NCBI GenBank assembly: GCA_001600055.1
Contig: BCIV01000002.1
Coordinates: forward strand, 1,182,287-1,246,286
DNA: 64,000 nucleotides
Direction of reading: 5' to 3'
DNA from: Filobasidium wieringae
Taxonomy: Eukaryota > Basidiomycota > Tremellomycetes > Filobasidiales > Filobasidiaceae
Shown here: positions 38,289 through 50,800 of the stretch, one piece after another
Numbering within the stretch: the first letter of the stretch is position 1
Layout of the letters: every line of letters starts with the position of its first letter
Notes under the pieces: model-generated
Told to the model about the DNA's origin: nothing
Seen by the model: only the letters and a program-made list of their open reading frames with translations
Database searches by the model: none
Made by a program: the position numbers and the translations under genes

Positions 38289-40186
38289 CTACTTCGGTTG
38301 GTTCCAAGAGAGCACTGCAGAAGGAAATCGATAAGATGTAGCAAGCCGGGACGAGGCAGTGAACGCGACGTACTGGACATATCTCCCATCCTTCTAGGTT
38401 TCAGCAAATGCTTGGCGGTTCCGATGACAGCAAGCACGACCAAAAGAATCGCAACCGCGATGTACGACCAACCCAAGAAAGGTTGTTTTCCACCTTGCCA
38501 AGCGACCGTAGAGATGACGATGGACTTGGTTCCTCCGAATTGCCTCACAGGGTAGTCTGCGTAACAGAATCACGGATCAACTCAGGACGTATATTTCATG
38601 CAATCGAAACATTGACTTACTCATGTTGATGGTCATCTCATAAGTTCCACTGGCCATGGCATCATTATCGTTCCTTCCCCATAGCTTACTAAACGTAGGC
38701 AAAGCCGCAGTCCTCATCCATACCTGGAAATGTTCATCATCTGCCAATTGAGGGAACTCGGTGTACCCGTCCGGGTAACGCTCGGCCCAATTGGGAGGTG
38801 GAAGGTAGTCGGAGGGAACACCTGGCGGGTTGTTGGTATAGTGATCGCTCTCTCCTCCCCAAGCGATACCACGTTCGGAGAAGGCGTAGGCTTGACCTTG
38901 GTCACCACCTCCGCTTGGGTTGAGGAGTTGGATGTTGGTAAAGGTGTCTGTGAATATCAAATAGAGTGTGTCAGCCAATCGTTCTGAATCTTTCTTAACG
39001 GCCTTGGTCGTACCGTTGAACACGCTGTTGGCAATCAACCCACAGGGGTAGTAAGACTTTCCATCCCGGATAGTGATAGGTTTGCATTGACCGTCATCAA
39101 TATCGTTCCTGCAAATTCAAACCTCGATAAGTAACTTCTTAACGAAAATGATCTCGTAGCAAAGAGGTACTGACGGGGATCGATAGTCACCGATCAACTG
39201 TTCAGTATCCAAACTTAAGACATAACGACGATGATTCTGGTAACTGAGGAGAATACAACGTCGTGAACGTCCATCCCTCGACAGCCGTGGTAGAAGCGAT
39301 TCGAAACTTACTAGTTGGTCAACTTGTAGTAGAGGAATACGCTTGGGTCTAAAAGCAAGCGATGAATTAGCCTTTTAGATTTTGCATTTTCGAGAGTTGG
39401 CCGACCTACCGAGAGTATAGGGCACGTCGAACCTGACGACACATTGAGCCCTTTCTCCGACAGCTCGACCCGACTCGTTCGAGAAGGACCAAGTAGGAGC
39501 ATTGTAATCCGCTCCACTATGACCACTAGCCAAGGAGTCTGGTAGTTCGCAAGGACCGAAAGTTGAGCCGGGGCTGGAACACGTGAGGGAGAGGAAACGA
39601 GCTTACAACTGTATTTGTTGTCCGGCAGTTGAGCAGATGATCCGTCAGTGGGAGCAGAGGTGTCACAGTCTGTGTAGTTGATTGTGAAAGAAGTGACCTG
39701 GTTATAGAACCGAGCGTCAGTGTATATTCAGAGATCTTTCGATTTGCTGTCGGGAGCTATTGCAGCCGAGCGAAAGCTTGGTAATAGGGCAGCAAGTTCG
39801 AAGCTCATCCTGCACGATTTAGATCTCCCTTCTCATCCGCTCTTGTACACGGCCCCTATACCTCCGAATTCGTATTGATGACTCCGCACTGACCTTGTTA
39901 CTTCCCCATATTAAAACAGCCCCGATAGGCGCGAAGAGCAAGCCCACAAGGAAGAGGGTAGGCAGAACGCTTTTAGGCGTCAAGATGGGTTGCCATGCCT
40001 TGAGTCGCTGTTGCTTGAATGCAGTGTCTAGTTGTAGGATCGAAGGTCAGCCTCACAGCGGAGGACGAGTAAATGAGGTCACGTACTGGCTGGCCGTTTC
40101 TTCTTTGGTTTCTCGACCGGTCTCTCATCTCCGCTTCCATCTGCCAGCCTTTTCCCCTTGTCCTTGTTCCTCTTAAATAGAGCCAT
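38289..40186 (-). CDS. CDC50: Cdc50/Lem3-family P4-ATPase (flippase) subunit
   Basis: Beta subunit of phospholipid flippases, needed for ER exit and function of Drs2-type ATPases. The cytosolic N-terminus is [14 protein letters not shown] ... [20 protein letters not shown], the family entry motif. TM1 is [20 protein letters not shown]. The lumenal domain has [29 protein letters not shown] text, [65 protein letters not shown] and YEMTIN. TM2 is [21 protein letters not shown] last intron (donor GTACGT after DMS) gives the conserved C-terminus GDMSMLSWNQPK, TAG 38289-38291. Without it the frame runs on another ~75 codons to 38081 with no similarity. Shares a divergent promoter with UBA4. Confidence 0.92.
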
Positions 40187-40465
40187 CTTGATTGTAGGAT
40201 GCAGAGAGAAGAGTCTACAGTCCAAATAAAGGGGTCGAGATGATTGAGCGGTTGTGGATATTTAGGAAAGTGTACGAGTGTTGATGAGCCGGAAGAATGA
40301 GTGCAGAAAGGCGAAACGGGGATGCCGAGCGCGATTTGATGATTACTAACGCGAGATGACATCGCTTTCTAGGTTCAGAATGGCACCGGCAGCTGATAGT
40401 CGAGGTTCCGAAAGCAGTTGCCCAGTGAAAACGAACATCGTCTTCGACGTAGATAGCACTCACCG

Positions 40466-42167
40466 ATGCCAGGATCCACAGAATTGAGCTTGCCAGAGTA
40501 CAAACGGTATGGACGTCAGATGATCCTGAGGGGCTTTGGCCTGGCAGGTGAGTTTAAAGCCTCCACGCTTCCTTCAGCTAAGACTCACACAGCTCAATCG
40601 CGCAGGTCAACTCAAGCTCAAGAACGCAAGGGTAGCCGTTATAGGTGCAGGAGGACTCGGCTGCCCTGCTCTACAGTACTTGGCAGGAGCAGGTGTAGGT
40701 CCGTCCGGAATCATAAACATGGCTTCACGACTCTCCGCTGATGTGCAAATCTGAGCAGGAACGCTAGGGATTTTCGATTTCGATACGGTAGAGGAGAGTA
40801 ATCTGCATAGGCAGGTGCTCCATACTACTGCTCGTGTAGGAGAATACAAGGCGGATTCTGCTAAAGCAGCTCTCACTGCGTGAGTTGCGACAGAAGCTAT
40901 GGATTGAAACCCTTCGAGTCTGATTCCCTTGACATCTACATTCAGCTTGAACCCTTTTGTCAATATCATCTCTCACACCACGCCCCTTCTGCCGAGCACC
41001 GCTCTAGATCAGCTTCGCCCATACAATCTCGTACTAGACTGTACCGATCGTCCTCAAACGCGTTACCTCGTAAACGATGCGGCTGTTCGATTGGGAATTC
41101 CTCTCGTAAGCGGAGCAGCAATCGAATGGGCTGGACAATGGTGTATTCTCGGAGGATGGCATCAGGCCGGCATCCCTTCGATCTCAGAATCCTCAGGCCG
41201 AACGGAATGGGATGGGAAGAAGACGGAAGGGAGGACCAGGAGACCTTGTTACCGATGCTTGTTCCCTCAACCTCTACCACGAGCTAATTCTCAAGCGGGG
41301 ACTTGCGAGGAAGAAGGGGTCTTCGGACCGATTGTCGGAGTGGTTGGGGTCCAGATGGCGGCGGAGGCGATCAAGGTGATATTGGGGGTAGATGGTGAGT
41401 CCGACTCTCTCGATTCATGAGACAAATGCATCTGGACGGCTGAGACTCGTACGAATTGAAGACCCTGGACCGAAACTCAATCTCATCTCCCTCGCTCCTT
41501 GTCTCACACCCGATCCCGCCTCGGCTGCAACTCCGTTCAGAAGCATCAGGGTCCGAGGTTCATCACCCAAATGTAGAGCCTGTGGTCCTAACGCGGATAT
41601 CACGGATGACCTCGAAGCTGTCGGGTATGATGAGTTTTGTGGCGTAACGGATACGCAGGAAGAAGAAGTTGAGCTGGAGAAAGAAGGACCCGGGGTGGAG
41701 AGGGTTTCGGTTGAAAGACTTAGGGATGAGGTTTATGAGGGAGAAGGGGAGATTGGGTTCATCAGTTCGGTCGAAGCCAGGGAAGAGCAAAAAGGAGGAA
41801 GGGATCCGAGAAAGGTACTAGTCGATGTTAGAGCCGAGCAGGAATACGGAATCTGCGCGCTACCTGGGTCCATCAGTGAGTCAGGCGATAGTTTTTGAAA
41901 GGGGAGATTTAACCATGGTTTGTTCCAGATATACCAATGGAGGATTTCCTCAAGACCCCTTTAGAATCTATCGACAAGATCGCTCCTTTGGATCAAACGG
42001 AAGTCTACTTTATATGTCGAAGAGGGAACGACAGTCTGGTCTCTGCCAAGGCCTTGGCTCGAGCACAAAAGGAAGATGGACGATCGGCACAGTTGAGAAT
42101 AAAGGAAGTACGAGGGGGAGTTAGAGCTTGGAGTAGGACTGTGGATCCAGGATTTCCCGTGTACTAA
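40466..42167 (+). CDS. UBA4: Uba4/MOCS3 sulfurtransferase, E1-like plus rhodanese
   Basis: Adenylates and thiolates Urm1 for tRNA 2-thiolation and urmylation. The N-terminal E1 domain has [20 protein letters not shown], the nucleotide loop [57 protein letters not shown] and the zinc ligands CYRC in [10 protein letters not shown]. The block [16 protein letters not shown] follows, and the second zinc pair is KCRACG. The C-terminal rhodanese domain has [24 protein letters not shown], with active Cys in [11 protein letters not shown] 67 nt intron at 41395-41461 must be removed to join ILGVD to [15 protein letters not shown]; a shorter splice there breaks the frame. About six introns. Ends DPGFPVY, TAA 42165-42167. 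Confidence 0.95.
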
Positions 42168-42675
42168 GCTGTATCTGCTCCGTCACGATCTTATAGAGAG
42201 GTTTTTTACCATGGTCAACAGTATAGATGTGACGGTGTCCTGCGACAGCGTGGTATAGAAAAGAAAAGAAAAGACTAGCGTTCGCCAGGGTTGAAGTACG
42301 GTCTACCCATTTTTACTGGAAACCCATCGTGACGTAAGCAGAATATTCGTCAGCTCTGCGATCGCGAGATCCTTTCAAAAGCTCGAAGGGAATGCTTTAT
42401 CCCTTTCTTTGACCATCGATTGCCCCATTCTCCTTTCGCTCCTTCGTCATAGTGACTAGTAACATCAATTGGGCCGATTGACAAGCTATAGAGCGCCAAC
42501 AAAGGGAAGAGCTTAGATGTGTACGACTATATAGACGCCGTATACGGTTGGTATCCAAAGCAAAAAGGTGAGTTGCCCAGAATCTCTTACAGCGACACGC
42601 AATCCGACCACCATCTTTTTCCGTCAGCGCATTCAGACTTAACCAATCAATCGGCAAGGATAGCATAGCATAGCG
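42168..42675. other. Intergenic, UBA4 to membrane protein
   Basis: Holds the UBA4 3' flank and the next promoter. A short AAAAG repeat (four units) sits at about 42258-42275. No coding signal. Confidence 0.45.
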
Positions 42676-43389
42676 ATGCTTTCCATCCTCAGTCATCTCC
42701 CTTCCTTCCGGGACGTCTACCAAGCCATTCCTCCCCTCCCGATCTTAGCTGCTCGAGCTCTTCCTCTTATCCCAGTCGCCTTTGCTTCCAACGTATTGGC
42801 TATCTCTACCGAATGGCATTGCCATCTTCAACCGCTACCCAAACTGCAAGGGCCCATCACAGGAAGGACGTTGAGCGAGGTCTTTAGAAAGGCATACATC
42901 AATGGGGCGTTTACTTTCCTTATCAACCTGTTCATCAGTATTGGATCGAGCGGATATCTCTGGCTGGCTTTGACCCCTGATGGAGTCGGATACAAAGGAA
43001 CGAGATGGTTCCGATATGCTCTTACCTCTGGGACAATGGAAAAGATCGCCTCGCACATGCCGATCGTTGGTGGGAGTGGAAGCGGTACCTTTTCTGCTCA
43101 TCCCTTGCAACACATCAACTCCCTGGCTTCATCTTCCCTTCCACTTCGCCGTTCGCTCTACCTCCTTACCTGCATTTTCGGAATCATGCATCTTTTCCCA
43201 TTCGGGTTGATCATTCTCCCCCACGTCATGGCCGCCTCGAAACCAAGTGCCAGTAAAGACCCGGAAGAACGAACGAAGCACGAGGACGAGGTCAAGCAAG
43301 CTCTAGCCCGTTGGTTGGGGGTGAACAAGGTCAGGATCTGGACGGATGTTGCGGCAGCTGTGTGTGCGTTTCTAGCACTCATTGTCTAA
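42676..43389 (+). CDS. Intronless multi-pass membrane protein, possibly DUF1772-like
   Basis: A single uninterrupted frame of 237 codons. Hydrophobic segments occur at residues ~20-45 (ILAARALPLIPVAFASNVLA), ~75-100 (FTFLINLFISIGSSGYLWLA), ~160-190 (LYLLTCIFGIMHLFPFGLII) and ~215-237 (DVAAAVCAFLALIV). This four-segment layout, with LTSGTMEKI in the middle and a charged loop followed by LGVNKVRIW before the last segment, resembles the DUF1772 / anthrone-oxygenase-like family, where a similar N-x-V-R precedes the last helix. I am not sure of the family. Absence of introns is unusual for this neighbourhood. No signal peptide cleavage site is evident. Confidence 0.62.
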   Translation: MLSILSHLPSFRDVYQAIPPLPILAARALPLIPVAFASNVLAISTEWHCHLQPLPKLQGPITGRTLSEVFRKAYINGAFTFLINLFISIGSSGYLWLALTPDGVGYKGTRWFRYALTSGTMEKIASHMPIVGGSGSGTFSAHPLQHINSLASSSLPLRRSLYLLTCIFGIMHLFPFGLIILPHVMAASKPSASKDPEERTKHEDEVKQALARWLGVNKVRIWTDVAAAVCAFLALIV

Positions 43390-44454
43390 GGACGCGGGCA
43401 AGACGTTCTTAGAGGCTGCCAGATGATAACTTGGCCAGAGAGGGCAATAGATGGGAATTTAACGACTTCTGTTTATGTTTGTATTCTAAATGACCTACGA
43501 ATGTTATGAGATATCAATCTGCAGAATGCTAGCAGAAGTGGACAACGTCACGAGCACTCTAGCCAGAAAATGTAAGACAGCCGCTTATCACGGCACCCTA
43601 CTGCAGTGAGCGGATTCGCATCTTTCGACATCTCTATCGCTGCTCTCAATAAGACAAGGATTACACGCTTAAAAGACGATCCCATGGGGCAGAAACGCTA
43701 CACATCGATATTCACCCTTCTCCCGAAAGGGCACGTCCAGCATCGTATCGCGCTGATCGCCCCACGGCTATTTCGTGCTGCAGGTGATCGTCTGAACGAC
43801 AAGGGATGTGGCCTAGATCTGTGGAGACACCGTGTCGACGAAATCTAGGAGCACAGTCTCGATCGCAATAAATAGTTGGCTCAGGAGATATGGGCCTTGG
43901 TCTGCCTTCAAGACGGTTGACAATGATTCAATAACCATTCTTGACCTGTATTTGCAGACACATAAGATGAAAGAGAACAAGACTCACAAAATTAGCGACA
44001 TCCAAGAATCCGCCACATATCCTTTGCGTCGAATTCCCGCCACATGCCCCGTACGAGAAAGGGTGAGCAGCATCTCGACAGCGAGCATAAGCTGCTAAAA
44101 CCGACTGAGGATGAACGGGTGAAATGAATTTCGATGCAGACGATTATAATTCTAGGGGGCCTCAATATGGCGAAGCCTCTGAAGAGGATGACAATGCTCG
44201 TCGCAAGTGACGTTTCATGTTCGTTGGTCCGCGCGTTGTTCACGGAGTTGATGAAGAACATCCAGTCCTGCTCACTTACCGTTGTTTCAATTTTTTTAGT
44301 CCGTTCAGCTCAAACCGATGGCGAAATTCGTCGGCTTAGAAGTCCACGGGGATCTGTGCTGCATCGAGAGGTGTCGATGACCCGGCGGTGTTATGCCTGT
44401 GTTTCATTTCAAAACCGGATCTATTTTAAATGTCTGTCCGAAAGTGTCTCTCCA
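43390..44454. other. Intergenic before tRNA-Gly; no gene supported
   Basis: Contains scattered frames (longest about 113 codons at 44134-44475, overlapping the tRNA) with no family signature, poor composition and no splice-linked partners. It may hold pol III-associated sequence or decayed transposon DNA, but I see no direct sign of either. Confidence 0.4.
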
Positions 44455-44538
44455 GGGGCAATGGTTCAATGGTAGAATAACCGCCTTCCATTACGTGGTT
44501 GTTAGCGGTTGACCGGTGTTCGATTCACCGTTGTCTCA
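44455..44538 (+). tRNA. tRNA-Gly (anticodon UCC), with ~13 nt intron
   Basis: The cloverleaf folds by eye. The acceptor stem is GGGGCAA (44455-44461) with TTGTCTC (44531-44537), including two G-U pairs. The D arm is GTTC/GAAT around AATGGTA. The anticodon stem is ACCGC/GCGGT. The T arm is CGGTG-TTCGATT-CACCG. The 20 nt between the anticodon-stem halves exceed a 7 nt loop by 13. Reading the loop as CTTCCAA puts UCC at positions 34-36 and leaves TTACGTGGTTGTT as an intron at the canonical 37/38 site. A boxes (TGGTTCAATGG) and B boxes (GGTGTTCGATTC) are present, and a T5 terminator follows. Discriminator A at 44538. Confidence 0.85.
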
Positions 44539-44541
44539 TGC

Positions 44542-44546
44542 TTTTT
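44542..44546 (+). terminator. RNA polymerase III terminator
   Basis: A run of five T residues beginning 4 nt after the discriminator base of tRNA-Gly, the usual pol III stop signal. Confidence 0.75.
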
Positions 44547-44978
44547 GCAGAAAGGAAATAAAGGAAAGGAAAAGGAAAACTATGGAGGGAAACGGGACGA
44601 TACTGCCGGCCTTCCGGAACGACTCAGGTTACGCCATATCTCCATCATCTCAACAGGGAATCAATAACACGCTCCAATGACATGCAGGAGTTATTTGGTA
44701 GATCAGCTAGATGCAGCACATTCGCCGAGCAGTGCACAATCACGTGAGATCTACGGAAGCGCAATAAGACTGCTTCCGAGATGTTGAGCTCGCAGGTGAC
44801 CTTGTGATATGGCTTGAACTCCCGGACTACGACCAGCAAAACACCTTGTAGTCGGCAGTCGCAATAGCCACAGCCAGTTTTCTACCACACGGACAGGGAG
44901 GCTAGATTTCCACTACCGAACGTTATACAACTGGAAAGGTCTCCACGTCGGGGACCCTGTTCTGCATGAATATCGGGT
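44547..44978. other. Intergenic, tRNA to F-box-like gene
   Basis: Begins with a purine-rich AAAGGAAA stretch near 44560-44580. The rest, presumably the promoter of the next gene, shows nothing recognisable. Confidence 0.4.
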
Positions 44979-46959
44979 ATGGTACCAATAGAAATACCGT
45001 CCTTTGAACCAAGGCAATCCGGTTTGTTCAAGCTTCCTCGCGAGCTGATCAGTCACATCGGTTCTTTCTTATACAACCCACTGGAGCTCACTCAAGATGA
45101 TCGTCTGTCCTGGAATATATTCGCGTCATTCGGAGACAATGAAAATGATCGAAGACAAGAGCTTTCGGACTTGATCAACTTCGGGTCAAGCTGTAGGGCG
45201 ATCTGGAAAGAGGTTAGGCCGATCATGTTTCGCTGTATCAGGACTCCGGAAATCGATAAAATCAACGAGGTGATCGAGCGCCACAACGACTGGGGCCGTC
45301 ATGTAAAAAGTCTCATTATAGATCTGAGTGCGTTCGAGGATGAAGTACGACGCAACCCATGGTACGTGATGCCTAGAAACAAACTTCCGCCTCCATGCGC
45401 TTTCCCCTGATCTCAAATACTTCGTAGGCAGGAATCAGGATTACTGTATCGGCTCATATCAGGTCTACCATACTTGGAGCACCTGTCCTTCTTCGCGGAC
45501 GCTACAGACGATGTCACTCTCGCGTTACTGCTCGCAAAAGTCCAATCTGGTGGAAAACTGCCTGCACAGCTGCGATCGTTCGGTTGGCGATCTCGTCATA
45601 ATACGTCGGACCATCTCAATCGCCAGTTGCGAGCAGAGTACAAATCCGGCTTTTTCGCTGCGTTTGCTGGATTTCTCAAGGACTGTACTCGACTGAGCTG
45701 TATCGTTCTCGACTCTCTAGCAGAGGCTCAGAACACGGATGAAAGAGATCTCAAGATGGTGATGGATGCTCTGGATGGACGTGCAGACCTATGCGATTCG
45801 TTTCCACCTTCTGTGAACCAAGCAGTAGTGGAGCTTGCCCGATGCGGGAAGACCATTAAGCGCCCACCCTTGACCGTCATCCTATGCGGTCGAACGGGGA
45901 TCGATATCGACCCGTCCATGAACAAGTTGGGACCCTTCTCTCGAGATCTTTTCAGCCATGCATCGCGGCCCAGGCCGACCAGTTATCCCTATTATCGTCC
46001 TCAACGCAAAGGCTCTTCTCAAACAGAGATCACGCAACACTTTCCACCCACGCCGCGGAGTCCATACCGTGGTCAGGAGTGGGTTACATTGAAAGAGTAC
46101 GAGGCAGGGCTAGGGCGGCATGAAGCAGGCCCAAAGCCACAAGTAGGATCGGTATTAGGGTCGGTTTCGGGCTCACGGTCGGGTTCTGATTCCGATTCTA
46201 GTTCGGAAGGAGATATCAATATCGACGATCCCGGGCGGTGGGCGACGATCTATACGCGCGGCGAGCTTCACCACGACATAAAGAGGTTCCCTCTCGAGCA
46301 AGAGTTTCGTGTACCTTATTCGAAGGGCGTCGACTTTGATCCAGCTTGGGTGGATCGTTCGCGGTCGTTAGACGCTAGGATCAAGCACAGCCAAGTTGGT
46401 ATTGCTCCAGCGCCTCTGGGACCGGTCCTTGATAGCCGACAGCCCATTTACGAGCTCTTCATCGACGGTCATGCCTTTCTCGCAAGCTCCTCACGTGGCA
46501 ACCTGCCGGGTGTATCTGACTGCACCGATCTCGAACGAATGGTAAGTGAATGGCTCGTGCGCTTATTGAAGCTATCTGATCCAACTCAATCCCGTTACCT
46601 GTTACTTTTAGAAAACCGCACTCCTATCTATAGCGCACCTACAGGAATTGCGAGTCCTCCAGATCGGAGGGACGCTGCTCTCCCGCTTTGAACAGGAGGA
46701 GATGACACGATTTGTCGTCTGTCTGTGCCCAAAGATTCTAGTCTGCAACTGGCTGGATCAAGAGGGGTGTATGCGAGGATATGCCATATGGCGGGACAGA
46801 CATCGTAAAAGCATGATCTACAGTTCAGAGAATGCGCAAAGAGCGTTCGAAGGCGCAAAGGAACCGCACGAGTTGATGCAAGGCTGTCGATTTTTATTCA
46901 AAGAACTGGCACCAGGAGAGCTTTTCGCGTTGGAAGCCGAACAAGCAGTCAGTAACTGA
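44979..46959 (+). CDS. F-box-like protein, unknown substrate
   Basis: Protein of about 610 residues in three exons. The start at 44979 (MVPIEIPSFEPRQSG) is followed by LFKLPRELISHIGSFL, which has the L-P-x-E-L-x-x-x-I-x-x-x-L spacing of an F-box helix, so it may be an SCF adaptor. Exon joints NPW-QESGLLYRL and LERM-KTALLSIAHL keep frame with standard GT-AG borders. The middle has leucine-rich helical text (YLISGLPYLEHLSFF-like, FLKDCTRLSCIVLDSL), suggesting degenerate LRRs, then a low-complexity GSVLGSVSGSRSGSDSDSSS run. The C-terminus is charged and ends EAEQAVSN, TGA 46957-46959. Large clade-restricted F-box/LRR families are common in basidiomycetes. Substrate cannot be inferred. Confidence 0.68.
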
Positions 46960-47331
46960 AGTTTATCGACGATTCTCTCGAGGAAGCTAATATGATGCGG
47001 CTCAGGCGTATGATCGATTCGTAGCTGAACAAAAGTGAACACTTTCTAGGGACAAATGCTATGTCAATGTTGTAAACTGTAACGAACCCATACCCGTGCC
47101 ATCACTGAGGTCCCTTCGATCCGCGGTACGATGGGATCTCGGATCATGTTGACGTCACCGGTCATGCGCGTTGGTTGGCTACTCACCGGACCGTGCTGTC
47201 CTTTCTGTATATAGAGCATCGAACCGAAGCCAACTAGCAAAACACACCCGATTTTCTTCAGATTATCTGACTTACCAACCGCTTCACTCTTCACCCACTT
47301 TACTCACAAAACAACCAATTTACTTATCAAA
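46960..47331. promoter_or_regulatory. Upstream region of the small hydrophilic gene
   Basis: 3' flank of the F-box-like gene followed by the next promoter. CA-rich leader sequence directly precedes the ATG (ACAAAACAACCAATTTACTT), typical of a highly expressed fungal 5' UTR. A TATATAGAG near 47208-47216 could be a TATA element. Confidence 0.4.
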
Positions 47332-47648
47332 ATGACTGGGTGAGATTTATTGCCACGTTTCCGCTCTGCTCTGTCCCTGATCGGATACCTTCCGGCTCGC
47401 ACAGTGCCGCCGACGCTGCTTCTGAGAAGATGATGAACATCCCCAAGAAGTCCGACACTCAGGAAGACAAGGATACCAAGGAGGCCAGGAACCCCGAGGC
47501 TATCCACGGAAAGGAGGAGGGTATGTGATGATGATGCAACGTATGTTACGTGAACGCAAACTTACTTGCCGTCGATCGCTCTTGCTCAGGTGCCACCGAG
47601 ACCATGACCTATTCTGACAACAAGGCTGATCACGTTGCCCACGCTTAA
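47332..47648 (+). CDS. Small hydrophilic protein, unknown function
   Basis: Three exons encode about 60 residues. Exon 1 is 8 nt (ATGACTGG, donor GTGAGA). After a ~60 nt intron it reads MTG-AADAASEKMMNIPKKSD, TQEDKDTKEARNPEAIHGKE. A third exon joined at EEG gives ATETMTYSDNKADHVAHA, TAA 47646-47648. The composition is almost wholly polar with no cysteines and no membrane segment, like small stress-inducible or intrinsically disordered fungal proteins. Clean splice frames and the strong leader sequence argue that it is real. The 8 nt first exon and small size make it easy to overlook. Confidence 0.65.
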
Positions 47649-47851
47649 GCAACGCAGAGCAATTGAATCATATCAACAACACTGTAACACATGTCGAAAC
47701 AAATATACATAACGGATACCTTTGCATTGCACCCTTAATTAAGAATCCAGTCGGCAGAAATCTGATATAAGCAGCAATCTCATTATCTCATTTGGTGGTC
47801 TCATTAGGTCGCCAGCTGTGGACTTGTACAACGTGTAAATCTCCTATCTGA

Positions 47852-50800
47852 CTATCTCGCTGCCTGGATTGTCGATACTAGTGCCTGTTGTGTGCTGATC
47901 AATATCCAATTGATACGGCCATTCGGCAGTCGAATCGGCTTACCTGTAATCTCGATTCGATAGTGTTTGCCGCTACAGGATTGGTTTCGCTCAACACGGT
48001 CTCATCTTCCTCAGCCATAGCCTTCGGTAAGATACGGAAATGACCGTCGGCGTTGTTCATTGACAGATCTGCCAGCAAATCTTGTAAGTTCGTCGATGAC
48101 GAGTAGAAGACCTGAGTGAAATTCAATGGAAGCGTTAGAGATCCAGTGTGGTCTCCCTTTCTGCCGGCTGTCAGTGTCAGCTTACCTTGGTCTGCGGCCT
48201 ATCAACAGGTGTTTCCAAGATATCCCGCTCCGCGGCTGACCAAGCTTCGTCCTCATCTAAATCGAAATTGCCTGTTACATCCGAACTCATACTGGGTTTG
48301 CGGTAAGAGGATGTACTGGACATCTCATGAGCGTTATCATCGGTCTGTTCCAGACCCTGACTGGTCTCATGGAAAGAGGCCAGATCTTCCTCGTTGTTAT
48401 CGTCGAGATTGCCAACTACTCCCCAGATGACCTCACCATCGCTCATTTCCCTAATCTCCAAAGCTTGTATCGACTGAGTGGAATGCATCCGACTTGGTTG
48501 CGATATGTTGCCTGGGCTCTTATAGAGATCATACAGACTGTCCCGGACAGACTGAGGTGAGAGCCTGGCCTGGTCATGTTGAACAGGAGGAGCTAGAAAC
48601 TCTGCTTCCAAGGCGTGATCATGACTTGTCCTCTGTACAGGTTTGCGTCGCACAGACGGTCGCCTGCTGACATTGCTACCTTCGGAAGGGCGTCTGCTGT
48701 CATCTGCCTCAGTAACAGTTCCTAACAAGGGCGAATTCTCGATCTGCAGCCCGCCTGCATTAGTTGGCACAATGATCGTACGGCGTAAGACCGATCGTCT
48801 GCTGAGGTCAACAGGGTTCGGTTTCCGGGTAGACTGTTGTCGAACGACTGTAGCCGTAGGGGGTGCAGCAGTAACTCCGCCGTAGGTCTGCGTGCCGGAA
48901 AAGGGTCGGATCGATGCCGCAGGCAACGGAGCTGTTATTGGCAGCTTACTGGGTTTAGTGGCCTGTTTCTGAGAAGGCTTGCGCTTAATCTTAGCCAATA
49001 ACCCTTTCAAACCGGAAGTAGAAGCAGTTTCAGGCGGCGTGATGGGAGGCTCAACGTTTGCTAAGCTTGAGATCGACGCAGATTTGCCATGCACACGCTG
49101 ATGAGTCCTCGGACGGAACCCGCCAATGGGTTGTCCAGGCGATGCGAAGCCTTTCTGCGCTACCTGTGGCGAAGTCAGAGGCGATACTTGGATTGTAGCC
49201 GAGGTCTGTAACAACGTAGGCGAGCCGATCTTGATTGCCTTGTTTTTCGTGTTCTTTCTGGAAAGTTTAACAGAAGGTACCTTCTGTAAAGCCGCAGTAG
49301 CTTGGGCAATTCTGGCCTCAAAGTCTCGCCGCACATCAGGGTCTTCATCGATCCGGAATGACCGAGCACTACTTGCAGACTCCATGCGTCGATGATTAGC
49401 CTGAGTGACGCGAACTGGCGATGGGGGGCTTGCAAGGGCCTCCGTAGGACCGAACAGAGCTTGGGCTAGCCTCGTTTTCGCTGCATCTCGTTCACTCTGT
49501 GGTTGCGAAGTTCCTGTCTGGTGGCTTGATGACTCAGAATCGGGGGCAATAGGGGAAGTGATCGGCGTCCGTGGTTGTTTGGATTCTCTCCGATTTGCAC
49601 TCAATGCGGGCGGTGTCACCATTCGTTTGGTTTCGGGAGGCTCGTGTTTTGCTTCTGAGACCTCTTCAAGAGGCTTAAGAAACAAACTTTGCGGAATAGT
49701 CTGCTTTTGAGCCTGTACAGGCTCTGGGGAGGCAGGCTTAGGAGATAAGGCCCTTGCCAGCTCTACCACTCCAGCATCTCGTTTCATCCGAGGTTCTGGC
49801 TGATCTCCACGGAGCCTGATAGATGGCCGAGCTTGCAGATTGGACCCATCTCCGACGGACGGCTGTTCACGTTGCGTACGTGGGACCTGACCTTCAGTCA
49901 TGGTCTGCCTGACCAACTTCGCTGCTTCATTCAACTTCTCCTGCATCAGCTTCAGATCTTGGAATGACACGCCCAATTCCTCTTCAGGCTCGGCGCCCTC
50001 TGGCCAATCCACCTTTGGCAGAGTTTGATCTTTCAAGCTTAGATTGAAGAGACTCTCAATAGGACTCATGTGTCCCTCTTGGTTCTCAGCAGAATAATTC
50101 GAGCCGACAGGTGAATTCAAGACATGAGACGGATGTCCATGCAGATTGGGAGCTGCCATATCTGCAATCGGCTGTTGCTCTTCGTCGCTTTCGCCCCCAT
50201 CGCCGTAATAGCCACTGATATCGAATGTGTAGTCTTGGGGACTTGGCAATGGGTTTCCTGATGGCTCGACGTCTAAATTGATCGGACCCGTTCCCTCAGA
50301 AGGCGTCTCTGCTGCGTAGCTGCCCGTGTTCTCGGTACGGAAGCTCGACTTGGACACAGCAGTAGCAGCTCCCGATTCTCTACCTTCTGGTACATTGAGG
50401 AAGGCGGTGGACGTTCCCTCCCTGGATGCAGTCATAATCACCGGAAATGTAGTGGGTGTCTGTAATGCGGTGTCTGTTGCAATAGGTGGGGCTAACTGCA
50501 GGGGCGCTGGACGGTGGTTACGATCAGACATCCGAGACGGCGACACCAAGGTTCCAGGAGCAGGCATGTAGGAGGTGGTAGCGAGAGTGGGACTGCCGAA
50601 TACATCCGCATCGTCATATCGGCCGTCATCGGGGTTTCCCGTAGCTTGTATATTCGATTGTCTGTTTCCTGAGAGTCCTGGAGGCGCCAAAGCAGATGAC
50701 AAGGTCGAGCCTTCGGCAATTTGGGGTTTAGATGCAGCCTCTGCTAAGTTATCGTGAAAAGCGGGCGATCTGGTAATCGAAGGCTGTCTGCGGTTTCCGA

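Noticed and set aside
41395..41421. 27 nt intron in UBA4 ending at the first AG
   Set aside because: Too short for a fungal intron and leaves the wrong frame; the 67 nt version restores [11 protein letters not shown].
43606..43848. 80-codon plus frame in the gap before tRNA-Gly
   Set aside because: No recognisable family, no intron partners, and an unremarkable start context.
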